Assembly (NCBI GenBank): GCA_963965975.1 | Contig: OZ014416.1 | Coordinates: 6,014,001-6,078,000 of the forward strand | Length of the DNA: 64,000 bases | DNA from: Xestospongia bergquistia | Taxonomy: Eukaryota > Porifera > Demospongiae > Haplosclerida > Petrosiidae | Direction: 5' to 3' | Part shown: piece after piece, positions 12,886 through 24,369 of the stretch | How the letters are laid out: each line of letters begins with the position of its first letter | How positions within the stretch are numbered: the stretch's first letter is position 1 | Notes under the pieces: model-generated | What the model was told of the DNA's origin: nothing | Seen by the model: the letters and a program-made list of their open reading frames with translations, nothing else | Database searches by the model: none | Position numbers and translations under genes: made by a program

Positions 12886-13640
12886 AATTAAGTCAAATGT
12901 ACATGTACATTGTTCCATGTACTTCAGGAAACAAGTTTCAATATCAGTAAATTTACCAAATGTCATTAATTACAATCCTGGTTATTACACTACTCCATAC
13001 CTGTTCTAGGTATTCTCATAATGAATACTATCAACATCATCTATGTATATACTCTTAATAGAAGGAATTTATCTTTTATTAATAAATAAAGTGACTTACA
13101 GTGATGTTTGTTAGAGCTCATAAACTTTATATTATTATTGTTTGATATTAATTTTGTTCCATTAATAAATAATAATTTGATTACAATAATTTATAATTAG
13201 TTTATTATATTTAGAGGAACAGTATAAGATCATTAATGGACATAATCTACTTCATCTGACAGGAGTGGTGGATAATTTAGGACCTCTTTCCTTTTGAAGC
13301 AGTGAATGAAGACTTACTACAATATTATCATGGATCATAATCAATGGGAAAGCAAGTATTCTTGTATTAAAGTACCAATTAAATTAATATTATCATAATT
13401 ATAGGTTGTCAGGTAATGCTCTCATGTACTCTTTCAGTCTTCAACAGCAGACAATAACTCTGTGTGGAAGTATCTCTGAGAAATGTGTGTTAATAATCTA
13501 CAAGTAGAGCTTAATATTGCGTTTGACAGCAGGTTATTTTAAAATTATATTATAATAAGTATTATATAGGAACTCTGTTATTGACTTGTAAACCATATAT
13601 GATGTTGAACAAGAGCTATGAATGATTGATTATCTATGAT
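12885..13640 (+). repeat. Exon-bearing duplicated block, copy 1
   Basis: Matches 15740-16400 and 23850-24350. The core is an exon-like segment after 'tatttag' at 13215 reading 'EQYKIINGHNLLHLTGVVDN', then a frame change into 'EAVNEDLLQYYHG'. About 100 bases further on all but the third copy have an acceptor 'ctctttcag' followed by 'tcttcaacagcagaca'. This copy keeps the splice acceptor but not one continuous frame. Confidence 0.6.
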
Positions 13641-13679
13641 GTAGGACAACATTACTATATACATGGATAGTTATTAAAA

Positions 13680-13870
13680 AGTCTATTACAGACAACTTCA
13701 AACCTTAACTTATCCTAATATTCAGTTTAAAGACATCACACCTACTTTTACAGTTGCCACAACAACATTCCTATGTATACGATAGTTATAAAAATGACTA
13801 TCACAGACAATTTCAAACCTTAACTTACCAGCAATAACTCTTTCTTCCTAATATTCAGGGTAAATTGTGT
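13680..13870. repeat. Satellite 2, two units
   Basis: Two copies of the 133-bp unit, recognised by 'cagttgccacaacaacattcc' wording trimmed by drift, 'gactatcacagacaatttc' and 'accttaacttaccagcaat'. They sit directly before the exon at 13909. Confidence 0.75.
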
Positions 13871-13908
13871 CTAATTAAGCCATCTGTCATTTCTCACTTC
13901 AACTGTAG

Positions 13909-15603
13909 GCAAGAATGTTAGGTAAAAAATCCTTCACTAGTCCTGCTGTGAAGGAGTATGAAGAAAAATCAGAACAGGAAAGATTGATGAATTTGAAACA
14001 TTTGTTTGCAATTACAAGACTACATATGAAGGAAAAATATCAACAGTAAGAAAGGACATCAGTGAGTAAATGAGTGATTGTTGTAGATGAAAGAAGAGAG
14101 GGAGAAGGAAAGAGAGAAGAGAGATAGAGAGACGAGGTAGGAGGGATAGAGTCTAAAATGCAATAGGAGGAAGAAAAGTAGTAGTAGTAGATGTTATTGG
14201 ACAATAGTTAAACAAGTCATTGTAATTTCAATATTTTCTACTTATTTATAATGTAGTTAATAATAACAAAAATTACCATCTGGTACTAGTTTCAATGTAC
14301 TAGTTAAATTGTTTACAGATGATGTAGTTCACACTGCTGATGAGTTAATATTAATGTTTTTTATGAAGTACATTACTATGATAATTCTATAGGTAACTTA
14401 CTTGTCATTTAGCAAAAATTAATGGTCTACTGGAATTATTTGAGTATATTTATCCACTCATATGTCCTATTATTTGTCAATTCATTTACCCACTCACTTA
14501 GTCCATCAAACTAGTATCCATTCATTCGTCTGTCAATGTCTTTCTGTTTCCATCCATTCTGCAGCATTCTTTATCAGCAATCACATCAACCTTTCACTTT
14601 TAAAGAGAGTGCTAATCTTGACAATGTCTTATTGACTACACAACACGTTTTATCTGGTGTAGTTACAACATAATAATCCAGAAATGTTTGAAGAGTAAGT
14701 ATTGTTAACTACCACATATGATTAAACAACTATATTCTATTCTTAGAGTATAAAAACAATCCAAGAAGTACTAGTTCAAAAAAATCACATGAGAAGGTGG
14801 ATATGTCACTATTGACAGTTTTTATCATCCATTGTTTCATTCTTCCATCTCTTTATCAGTCCATCCATCAATATTTCCAATAATCCATCAATCTATCTAT
14901 TCATCCATCCATTTATTACTCATTAATATTCATCAGAAAATATAATAATCATTGATGTTATTAATAGTATCCTGTTCACATACATATCACTTTCAATCAT
15001 AATATTTTTTTACAGGTCATGTTGTATTTGGTACATCCTAAAGATGTAATAGCTGTCCAAGTTTTAATTTCCTTTGAGTTCTACTTTATTTTGGATATGA
15101 TTTTGTTAAGAATGAAATTGGTAAAGACATTTAGAGAAATTTATTTTTATGAAATTTCTCATAAGTCAACTGACAAAACATTGCAACACTAAATTCTTTA
15201 TAAGAATTAATGAACTATTAGAGAGTGTTATATCAAGTATTGGACAACCTTTATCAAGGTATGGATAAAATGTCTAGATAGATATATGGATTGATAGATA
15301 GATGGATGAATAGATAGATGAATGGATGGACAAATGGATGAATAGATGGAGACAGTTGGACAAACAGATATACTATGTATCAAATCTTTATTGAAATTTC
15401 CAGGAAGTCATCAGCACATCCAGAGAGACACTTCCTCTTCCTTCACCTCCTGCTTCACTCACTCAACTAATGATAGATGAGGTATACACATAATGTTAAT
15501 TATAATTACAAAAATTACTATACACTTTAGTGATTAATGTTTATTGTTTTTTTGGTTTGTTTGTTTAGACTTTCTTCTCAGAGTCAGCACAACATGACCA
15601 GGT
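13909..15603 (+). pseudogene. Group of short exons, unrecognised gene
   Basis: The best exon is 13909-14045. After 'aactgtag' it reads in phase 0 'ARMLGKKSFTSPAVKEYEEK', then 'LFAITRLHMKEKYQQ', with a gtaaga donor; it is charged and probably helical. Weaker candidates follow: 14319-14395 ('DVVHTADELILMFF'), 14563-14680 ('YQQSHQPFTFKESANLDNVL'), 15405-15480 ('STSRETLPLPSPPASLTQLM', then a gtatac donor) and 15570-15600 ('TFFSESAQHDQ', gtagga donor). Not all phases match across introns, so either exons are missing or the gene is broken. A purine-rich run near 14090-14180 lies between them. The function is unknown. Confidence 0.4.
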
Positions 15604-15739
15604 AGGAGTGAGTGCAGACATTTATTTTATAGACACATATTATTGTTATTTGGTATTTATCATATTTAATGACAAACACATTAGACATTTGATTGTCATA
15701 GCTACAATTATGTTCTGTACAAATGGTCCCTTTACAACA

Positions 15740-16400
15740 GATTGAATTGAACAGAAAGAATTTATCTTTTATTAATAAATAAATTGACTTACAGTGATGT
15801 GTGTTAGAATTCATTAATTTTATATTATTATTGTTTGATATTTGTTCCATTAATGGATAAGTTGATTATAATAATTTATAATTAGTTTATTATATTTAAA
15901 GGAACAGTATATGATCATTAATGGACATAATCTACTTCATATGACAGGAGTAGTGGATAGTTTAGGTCCTCTTTCTTTTTGAAGCAGTGAATGAAGACTT
16001 ATTACAATAATTTCAAGACTCATAATCAATGGAAAAACAAGTATTCTGGAAAATCAGGTATTCTTGTATAATGATAGGCTGTCAGGTAATGTTCTCATGT
16101 ACTCTTTCAGTCTTCAACAGCAGACAGTGTGGAAGTATCTCTGAGAAGTATATGTTAATAATCTACAAGTAGAGCTTAATATTGTGTTTGACAGCAGGTT
16201 ATTAAAAACAATTAAAGCTGACAAATTCATCATTTTTTGTTCAAAGACAAATTTTAAAATTATATTATAATAATTATTAAATAGGAACTCTGTTATTTGA
16301 GCACATGTTGATTGTATGATGTTGAACAAGAGCTATGAATAATTGATTATCTATGTTGTAGGACAACATTGCTATATACATGGATAGTTATTAAAATGTA
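15740..16400 (+). repeat. Exon-bearing duplicated block, copy 2
   Basis: A diverged copy of 12885-13640. Here the exon starts at 15901 with the peptide 'MIINGHNLLHMTGVVDSLG', but the base before it is changed ('taaagg' instead of 'tagagg'), so the AG acceptor is lost. The following acceptor and 'SSTADSVEVSLRS' segment at 16108-16155 remain. This copy runs directly into the main satellite array. Confidence 0.6.
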
Positions 16401-19400
16401 TATTATGGACAACTTTAAACCTTAACTTACCATCAATAACACTTTCTTCATAATATTCAGGGTAAAGACACTACACTCAATTTTATGGTTGCCACGAAAA
16501 CACTCCTCATAATTATAAAAATGACTATTACAGACAATTTTAATCCTTAAGTTACCAGCATTCGGCAATAACTTTCTTCTTAATATTCAGGATAAAGACA
16601 CCACACCTAATTTTACGGTTGCCACAACAACACTCCTAAGTTAGAAAAATGACTATTACAGACAATTTCAAACCTTAAATTACCAGCAATAACTCTTTCT
16701 TCCTAATATTCAGGGTTAAAAGACCACACCCAATTTTACGGTTACCATGACAACACTCCTATGTATAGAATAGTTATAAAAATGACTATTACAGACAATT
16801 TCAAACCTTAACTTACAAGCAATAACTCTTTCTTCCTAATATTCAGGGTTAAGAGACCACACCCAACTTTACGGTTGGCACGACAACACTCTTATGCATA
16901 GAATAGTTATAAAAATGACTATTACAGACAATTTAAAATCTTAACTTACCAAGAATAACTCTTTCTCCCTAATATTCAGGGTTAAGAGACCACACCCAAC
17001 TTTACGGTTGCCACGACAACACTCCTATGCATAGAATAGTTATAAAAATGACTATTTCAGACAATTTCAAACCTTAACTTACCAGAAATAACTCTTTCTT
17101 CCTAATATTCAGGGGTAAGAGACCACACCCAACTTTACGGTTGGCACGACAACACTCTTATGCATAGAATAGTTATAAAAATGACTATTACAGACAATTT
17201 AAAATCTTAACTTACCAACAACAACTCTTTCTCCCTAATATTCAGGGTTAAGAGACCACACCCAACTTTACGGTTGGCACGACAACACTCTTATGCATAG
17301 AATAGTTATAAAAATGACTATTACAGACAATTTAAAATCTTAACTTACCAACAACAACTCTTTCTCCCTAATATTCAGGGTTAAGAGACCACACCCAACT
17401 TTACGGTTGGCACGACAACACTCCTATGCATAGAATAGTTATAAAAATGACTATTACAGACAATTTAAAATCTTAACTTACCAGCAATAACACTTTCTCC
17501 CTAATATTCAGGATTAAGAGACCACACCCAACTTTACTGTTGGCATGACAACACTCTTATGCTTAGAATAGTTATAAAAATGACTATTACAAACAATTTA
17601 AAACCTTAAGTTACCAGCAATAACTCTTTCTTCCTAATATTCAGGGTTAAGAGACCACACCCAACTTTACGGTTGGCACGACAACACTCCTATGCATAGA
17701 ATAGTTATAAAAATGACTATTACAGACAATTTAAAATCTTAACTTACCAGCAATAACTCTCTCTCCCTAATATTCAGGGTTAAGAGACCACACCCAACTT
17801 TATTGTTGGCATGACAACACTCTTATGCTTAGAATAGTTATAAAAATGACTATTACAGACAATTTAAAACCTTAAGTTACCAGCAATAACTCTTTCTTCC
17901 TAATATTCAGGGTAAAGACACCACACCCAACTTTACGGTTGCTACGACAACACTCCTATGCATAGAATAGTTATAAAAATGACTATTACAGATAATTTTA
18001 AACCTTAACTTACCAGCAATAACTCTTTCTTCCTAATATTCAGGGTAAAGACACCACACCCAACTTTACGGTTGCTATGACAACACTCCTATGCATAGAA
18101 TAGTTATAAAAATGACTATTACAGACAATTTAAAACCTTAACTTACCAGCAATTCTCTTTCTGCCTAATATTCAGGGATAAGAGACAACACCCAACTTTA
18201 CGGTTGGCACGACAACACTCCTATGCATAGAATAGTTATAAAAATGACTATTTCAGACAGTTTCAAACCTTAACTTACCAGAAATAACTCTTTCTCCCTA
18301 ATATTCAAGGTTAAGAGACCACACCCAACTTTATGGTTGCCACGACAACACTCCTATGTATAGAATAGTTATAAAAAAGACTATTACAGACAATTTCAAA
18401 CCTTAACTTACCAGCAATAACTCTTTCTTCCTAATATTCAGGGTAAAGACACCACATCAAACTTTACAGTTGCAATGACAACAATCCTATGCATAGAATA
18501 GTTACAAACATGACTATTACAGACAATTTCAAATCTTAACTTACCAACAATAACTCTTTCTTCCTAATATTTAGGATAAAGACACCACACCTAACTTTAC
18601 GGTTGGCACGACAACACTCCTATCCATAGAATAGTTATAAAAATGACTATTACAGACAATTTCAAACCTTAACTTACCAGCAATAACTCTTTCTTCCTAA
18701 TATTCAGGATAAAGACACTACACCTAACTATACGGTTGGCACGACAACACTCCTATCCATAGAATAGTTATAAAAAAGACTATTACAGACAATTTCAAAC
18801 CTTAACTTACCAGCAATAACTCTTTCTTCCTAATATTCAGGATAAAGACACCACACCCAATTTTATGGTTGCCATGACAACACTCCTTTGCATAGAATAG
18901 TTATAAAAAAGACTATTACAGACAATTTCAAACCTTAACTTACCAGCAATAACACTTTCTTCCTAATATTCAGGGTAAAGACACCACATCCAACTTTACA
19001 GTTGCAATGACAACAATCCTATGCATAGAATAACATGACTATTACAGACAATTTCAAATCTTAACTTACCAGCAATAACTCTTTCTTCCTAATATTCAGG
19101 ATAAAGACACCACACCCAATTTTATGGTTGCCACGACAACACTCCTATGTATAGAATAGTTATAAAAAGACTATTACAGACAATTTCAAACCTTAACTTA
19201 CCAGCAATAACTCTTTCTTCCTAATATTCAGGGTAAAGACACCACATCAAACTTTACAGTTGCAATGACAACAATCCTATGCATAGAATAGTTATAAACA
19301 TGACTATTACAGACAATTTCAAACCTTAACTTACCAGCAATAACACTTTCTTCAGGGTAAAGACACCACACCCAATTTTATGGCTGCCATGACAACACTC

Positions 19401-20575
19401 CTATGCATAGAATAGTTATAAAAATGACTATTACAGACAATTTCAATCCTTAACTTACCAGCAATAACACTTCCTTCTTAATATTCAGTGTAAAGACACC
19501 ACACCCAATTTTATAGTTGCCACGACAACACTCTTTTGAATAGAATAGTTATAAAAATGACTACTACAGATAATTTCCAACCTTAACTTACGAGCAATGG
19601 CTCTTTTTTTCTTAATATCAAGGTAAACACACCACACCCAATTTTATGGTTGCCATCACAACACTTCTATACATAGAATAGTTACAAAAATGACTATTAC
19701 AGACAATTTCAAACATTAACTTACCAGCAATAACTTTTTCTTCCTAATATTCAGGGTGAAGACATCACACACAATTTTACGGTTGCCAGGACAACACTCC
19801 TATGCAAAGAATAGTTATAAAAAAGACTACTACAGACAATTTCAAATCTTAAATCACCAGGAATAACTCTCTCCTTCTTCCTAATATTCAGAATAAAGAC
19901 ACCACACCCATGCAATTTTACAGTTGCCACAACAATACTCCTATGCATAGAATAGGTATAAAAATGACTATTACAGACAATTTCAAACATTAACTTACCA
20001 GCAATAACTTTTTCTTCCTAATATTCAGGGTGAAGACATCACACACAATTTTATGGTTGCCACGACAACACTCCTATGCATAGAATAGTTATAAAAATGA
20101 CTACTACAGACAATTTCAATCTTTAACTTACCAGCAATAACACTTTCTTCTTAATATTCAGTGTAAAGACACCACACCCAATTTTATAGTTGCCACGACA
20201 ACACTCTTTTGAATAGAATAGTTATAAAAATGACTACTACAGATAATTTCCAACCTTAACTTACGAGCAATGACTCTTTTTTCTTAATATCAAGGTAAAC
20301 ACACCACACCCAATTTTATGGTTGCCATCACAACACTTCTATACATAGAATAGTTACAAAAATGACTATTACAGACAATTTCAAACATTAACTTACCAGC
20401 AATAACTTTTCTTCCTAATATTCAGGGTGAAGACATCACACACAATTTTATGGTTGCCACGACAACACTCCTATGAATAGAATAGTTATAAAATGACTAC
20501 TACAGACAATTTCAATCCTTAACTTACCAGCAATAACTCTTTCTTTCTTCCAAATATTCAGGGTAAAGAATACCA
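16400..20575. repeat. Satellite array 2, monomer about 133 bp, about 31 units
   Basis: Tandem copies at 133-134-bp spacing; the landmark 'cctaatattcagggtt' occurs at about 17102, 17236 and 17369. Each unit runs through 'gagaccacacccaacttta', a near-palindromic 'cggttgccacgacaacac', 'tagaatagttataaaaatga', 'ctattacagacaattt' and 'accttaacttaccagcaata'. The central units (about 16.8-18.4 kb) are most alike, with a two-unit pattern of near-identical pairs; the edges are more diverged. Four units near 19.4-20.5 kb form a further local duplication. The minus-strand frame at 19751-19990 is a shadow of the repeat. Confidence 0.92.
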
Positions 20576-20599
20576 CACCTAATTTTATTATTGTCTTCT

Positions 20600-20656
20600 A
20601 TTATATTTTGTGTTACTTATTACATGTTTGAACCATATTGCTTATGTTATCAGTTT

Positions 20657-20698
<42 letters not shown>

Positions 20699-21436
20699 TA
20701 TATATATTATAGACTTACTGTAGATTCTTATGAGAGTCATACTATGCTACTATGATCCTTTTAGTAAAGAAGTAATTGTTTAAAAAGCATTTAGAGCTAT
20801 ATAAAATTGTCAATTCAAAATGAGATGTATCTCATTATATATATACACATAGATATATACTTATAGACACAAATATTATACTTACACAGTTTGGAATTAC
20901 CTGATATTATCTTCTCATCAATGTGACCTGCTTCATTGCTTTCTTCAGGTGATGATGGTGGATTTGAAATATCACGAAATTCTAACGTGTTATGTCTGCT
21001 AAAAGAAGATTATAATGATAATACTGATAATTAAGTCCTGTTTAATTTTAAATGTGCGACTTGACAATTAAATGTTTAGGTTTTGGAGTGGCGTTCAAAA
21101 GAGAAACTGTGCTATCACTATGACTATGAGAGCGAAAGATGAATACATCACTACGTGCAAACTGATAATGTTCGGCTTTCTCTACCGAGGAGAAGGAATA
21201 GGATATCTTTGTTTTCTGTATCCAAAGCTATTGGTAATGCTAGTATGTTAGAAGAAACAGACTCTCAATCAGACCTCTATACTAATGGCGTTCCAAGTCA
21301 TCTATCTCGGATGCATCCTCTGACGACATAATGCAATACTGAGTGAACTCGATGTATATGCATAATGCATTGAGGCAGTGTACTTTAATTTCTCCTTGTG
21401 AAAAACAACTGATCGTAGATCACCTTCATTTGAAGG

Positions 21437-21473
<37 letters not shown>

Positions 21474-22360
21474 ATTACTTATTGTGTAATTAAAGGTGGT
21501 GAATGAGCCTTGTTTATTTTCCTAAAGTTATTAAACCAGTGAGACTGATGTTGTAGTGATTATTACACAAAAGCAAATTTTGTTGTGAAGTTCCATCAAC
21601 GAATATCTAGCACAACATTGCTTACCTTCTAAATTCAACTGTTACTTGTAACACTTTACAGTTCAATAAACTTATAGTGACTACCCACAATATACAGTTT
21701 GCTTTATTATGTCCTTTAAGTAATTGAGGCAATTATAGTGAAATGATTCAATTTTCATTAAAATAAGATAGAATTACCACAGAAATTGCCATTATTTCAA
21801 GCTATGTGAAATTGAGAACTTTATAAATGGTTTCAAGGACAAAAGGTTTAGGAAGAGACAATAGTTTCATCAGATGTTAAAGTAAGTAACTATAATAAGT
21901 TTATTTTAATTATTAAATAATTATTGTCAAAATACCACCAGAAGATTATATAAAATATTATAGACAACAAAGATTTTGAATGGACATTTGAGTATGTCAT
22001 ATTCTTTCATTTATGTAGCTTTCCATATTTTTCAAGTCATTCAATGATAAAGTAAAAGTGGACATTACAGTGACAGTTACTGCTGAAGTGAAATCCTTAG
22101 TACATGTTTTTATCACTGAAATGAAAGGTATGTTGTTATAGTTTTCTGAACAACTGTAATATTTATATTTTAATTAATAGAGGCATATCATACATACTTT
22201 CAAAGTTAAAAAATGTCTTACAAACAAAGATATAATGGAAAGTATGTACAAAAGAATGATATACAACAGAGAAGAAATAGACTTACAAAAGTAATCTTTT
22301 ATATGCTTTATAAAAACATTAATATAGACATCTATTAATATAGAACTACCTGTTTACTGG
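20600..22360 (+). pseudogene. Divergent locus B, second copy of the two-gene unit
   Basis: Paralogous to locus A over most of its length, from the stretch before the first exon of the minus gene to the 'acaacagagaagaaatagac' motif. The minus-strand exon lies at 20890-20995. The plus-strand exon reads in one frame at about 21140-21328 'LSLPRRRNRISLFSVSKAIG', then 'NASMLEETDSQSDLYTNG', and stops at TAA. An exon at about 22025-22127 reads 'SFNDKVKVDITVTVTAEVKS' and keeps its gtatg donor, which locus C has lost. The 'KMLEDKFD' exon is largely deleted here (about 21790-21880). Decayed, family unknown. Confidence 0.5.
20648..20710. repeat. (TA)n microsatellite
   Basis: About 55 bases of alternating TA interrupted once. 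It marks the left end of divergent locus B; the homologous place in locus A (about 9898) has only a short TA run. A second (TA)n tract lies at 21438-21470 inside the same locus. Confidence 0.9.
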
Positions 22361-23490
22361 CTTCTATTAAAAGAACAAAAGAAATATTGGAAGTAGAGCC
22401 TTGTTGTGGAATTGATGAGTAGAAATGAAACTGAAAATGAAGTAAATGAAGTCAATTTTTAGCTACTTAGCCTCTTCCATGGAGATCAGAAATAGTCACA
22501 TGACTATCTGTAGTCTAGACAAAAGGGAATATTTGTCAAAATCTACTAGAGGAAGAAATGTGATATTTAAAAGATGATAGCTTTGCCATTCAATTATCCA
22601 TTAGAGTTGACATTGAAGTAAATAACTTAGCAACATTTGACAATTACATTTTTTGTTTTAAATTGATTTTTAACGTGTTCATTTATCAAATTTACTGTTT
22701 TTTTCAACAAGTAAGTAGTATTTCAATATTGATTATACATCCATGATATACATGTGCAATTAGTATACGTAATTTAATGATTATGACTACTTAACTTTTA
22801 TATGACAATCTCAATGACAGTAGACAGTCATATTATATAGATGTCCCTATCAAGAGGAAGCAACAGATACTCTACCTTTGTTTATTACTGAAGTACAATA
22901 GAGACTACAATATAATAATATAGACTACATATATTTTGTTCATATAAAAGGTGACAATTACCTAACTAATGAAACATTACACAAAATCTTATATTTGTAA
23001 CAACTAATTAATTCTACAACAAATGAACTACATGACTTGTCATTAGTTTATTATTAATAAGAACAGTTACTACTTTACAGTATCTCATTATATGTTATTC
23101 AATAGTAAATATCATTTATTGATTAAATTAACTGATCAATTTACTATTCTAGTTGTTTTAATTATATATGAAAGATTCAATTAACAAACTAGCTTTATTG
23201 CATGGACTTTGAAACTGACAAATTATATTTCATTGGACAGTATTATTTATTTTCTTATGATTTATCAAAGTCAACATAATGTTTAATATTATGATAATTA
23301 TAATTAGGACATAATTTATAGGGAATAGTATGATGGTTCCTGACCAGCTGTGACACATACCACAGATATTTAGTGAAGTTCAGAATGCTTCTCCTCAAAC
23401 TCTTCACACTTTGTATTGCTTTAATTTTTCCTATTGTTCCTTTGTCTGAGACCAATCAATATCTTCTATCAATTCTGAAATTCTCAAAAA
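22361..23490. other. Non-coding stretch
   Basis: AT-rich, no repeats recognised from elsewhere in the window and no splice-flanked coding frame that I can support. The minus-strand frame at 23255-23455 has no recognisable features. Confidence 0.4.
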
Positions 23491-23499
23491 AATCAGCAC

Positions 23500-23812
23500 T
23501 TTGCTAAAAAGATGTGCTCTTGTAAATAGGACAGTGATTACTTGTCTCTTTTCTCAGCTTTTAACCTTCCATCCCTCTCAATTGGTTGCACCGTTTCTAA
23601 GTTATGCCTTCTCTTTAAAATTATTAACAACCTCCTTTATTTTCCTTTTGATATTTCATCAACAAATCTTCTCCAAGCATGCTTCTCGTCACTTCGATCC
23701 TCTCACCTTTATCATCACTTTATCTCACTCATCTGCTACACAAAACTCATTTGTCTCTTCTGTTCTCTCTCTGTGGAATGTCATGTCAATTATTTATGAC
23801 TCATATTAACTA
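23500..23812 (+). mobile_element. LINE fragment: C-terminal end of a reverse-transcriptase ORF
   Basis: The plus frame beginning at 23542 reads 'FNLPSLSIGCTVSKLCLLFK', then 'IINNLLYFP', which is the typical ending of non-LTR reverse-transcriptase ORFs (a 'LxLPSLxxRRxxxxLxLLYKIINxL' pattern). The later part fits in another frame, where 'DPLTFIITLSHSSATQNS' and 'LSLWNVMS' match the usual 'RSSH..FARTNSF..S.. LWN.LP' ending. So the fragment has at least one frameshift, and its two overlapping open frames are both parts of one dead ORF. Only the 3' end is present, consistent with 5' truncation. Confidence 0.55.
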
Positions 23813-23849
23813 AATGACATCATCATATAAAAGGTAATACGGACATCAT

Positions 23850-24350
23850 ATTAAGTCAAATGTACATGTACAATTGTTCCATGTACTTCACGAAACATAT
23901 AGTTTTAATATCAGTAAATTTACTACATGTATATATTAAGTTCATTAATTACAAGCCTAGTTATTAAATTACGCCACACCTGTTCTATATGGTATTCTCA
24001 TAATGAGTAATATCAATATCATCTATGTACTCTTAATAAAAGGAATTTATATTTTATTAATAAATAAAGTGACTTACAGTGATGTGTATTAGAGCTCATA
24101 AATGTTATATCAATATTGTTTGATATTTCTTCCATTAATAAATGATAAGTTGATTATAATAATTTATAATTAGTTTATTATATTTAGAGGAACAGTATAT
24201 GATCATTAATGGACATAATCTAATTCATATGACAGGAGTAGTGGATAATTTAGGTCCTCTTACTTTTGAAACATTGAATGAAGACTTATTACAATATTAT
24301 CATGGATCACAATCAATGGAATAGTGTTCTTGTAATAAAATTAAATTAAA
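23850..24350 (+). repeat. Exon-bearing duplicated block, copy 3 (best frame)
   Basis: A copy of 12885-13330. The exon at 24188-24324 follows 'tatttag' and is open throughout: 'EEQYMIINGHNLIHMTGVVD', then 'NLGPLTFETLNEDLLQYYHG', then 'SQSME' and TAG. In the other copies 'SMGK' continues instead. It is the only one of the three without a frame change. It is followed after about 50 bases by satellite 2 rather than by the next exon, so it is probably an orphan. Confidence 0.55.
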
Positions 24351-24369
24351 TTAATATTATCATAACCAA

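Noticed and set aside
19751-19990. Minus-strand 79-codon frame with internal repeats
   Set aside because: Its peptide repeat has the satellite period, and no homology or splice context exists.
16400-20575. CRISPR-like regular repeats
   Set aside because: Contiguous tandem monomers without unique spacers in an intron-rich eukaryotic context; an ordinary satellite.
23501-23809. A pair of overlapping plus-strand genes
   Set aside because: Both frames are pieces of one frameshifted LINE reverse-transcriptase C-terminus.
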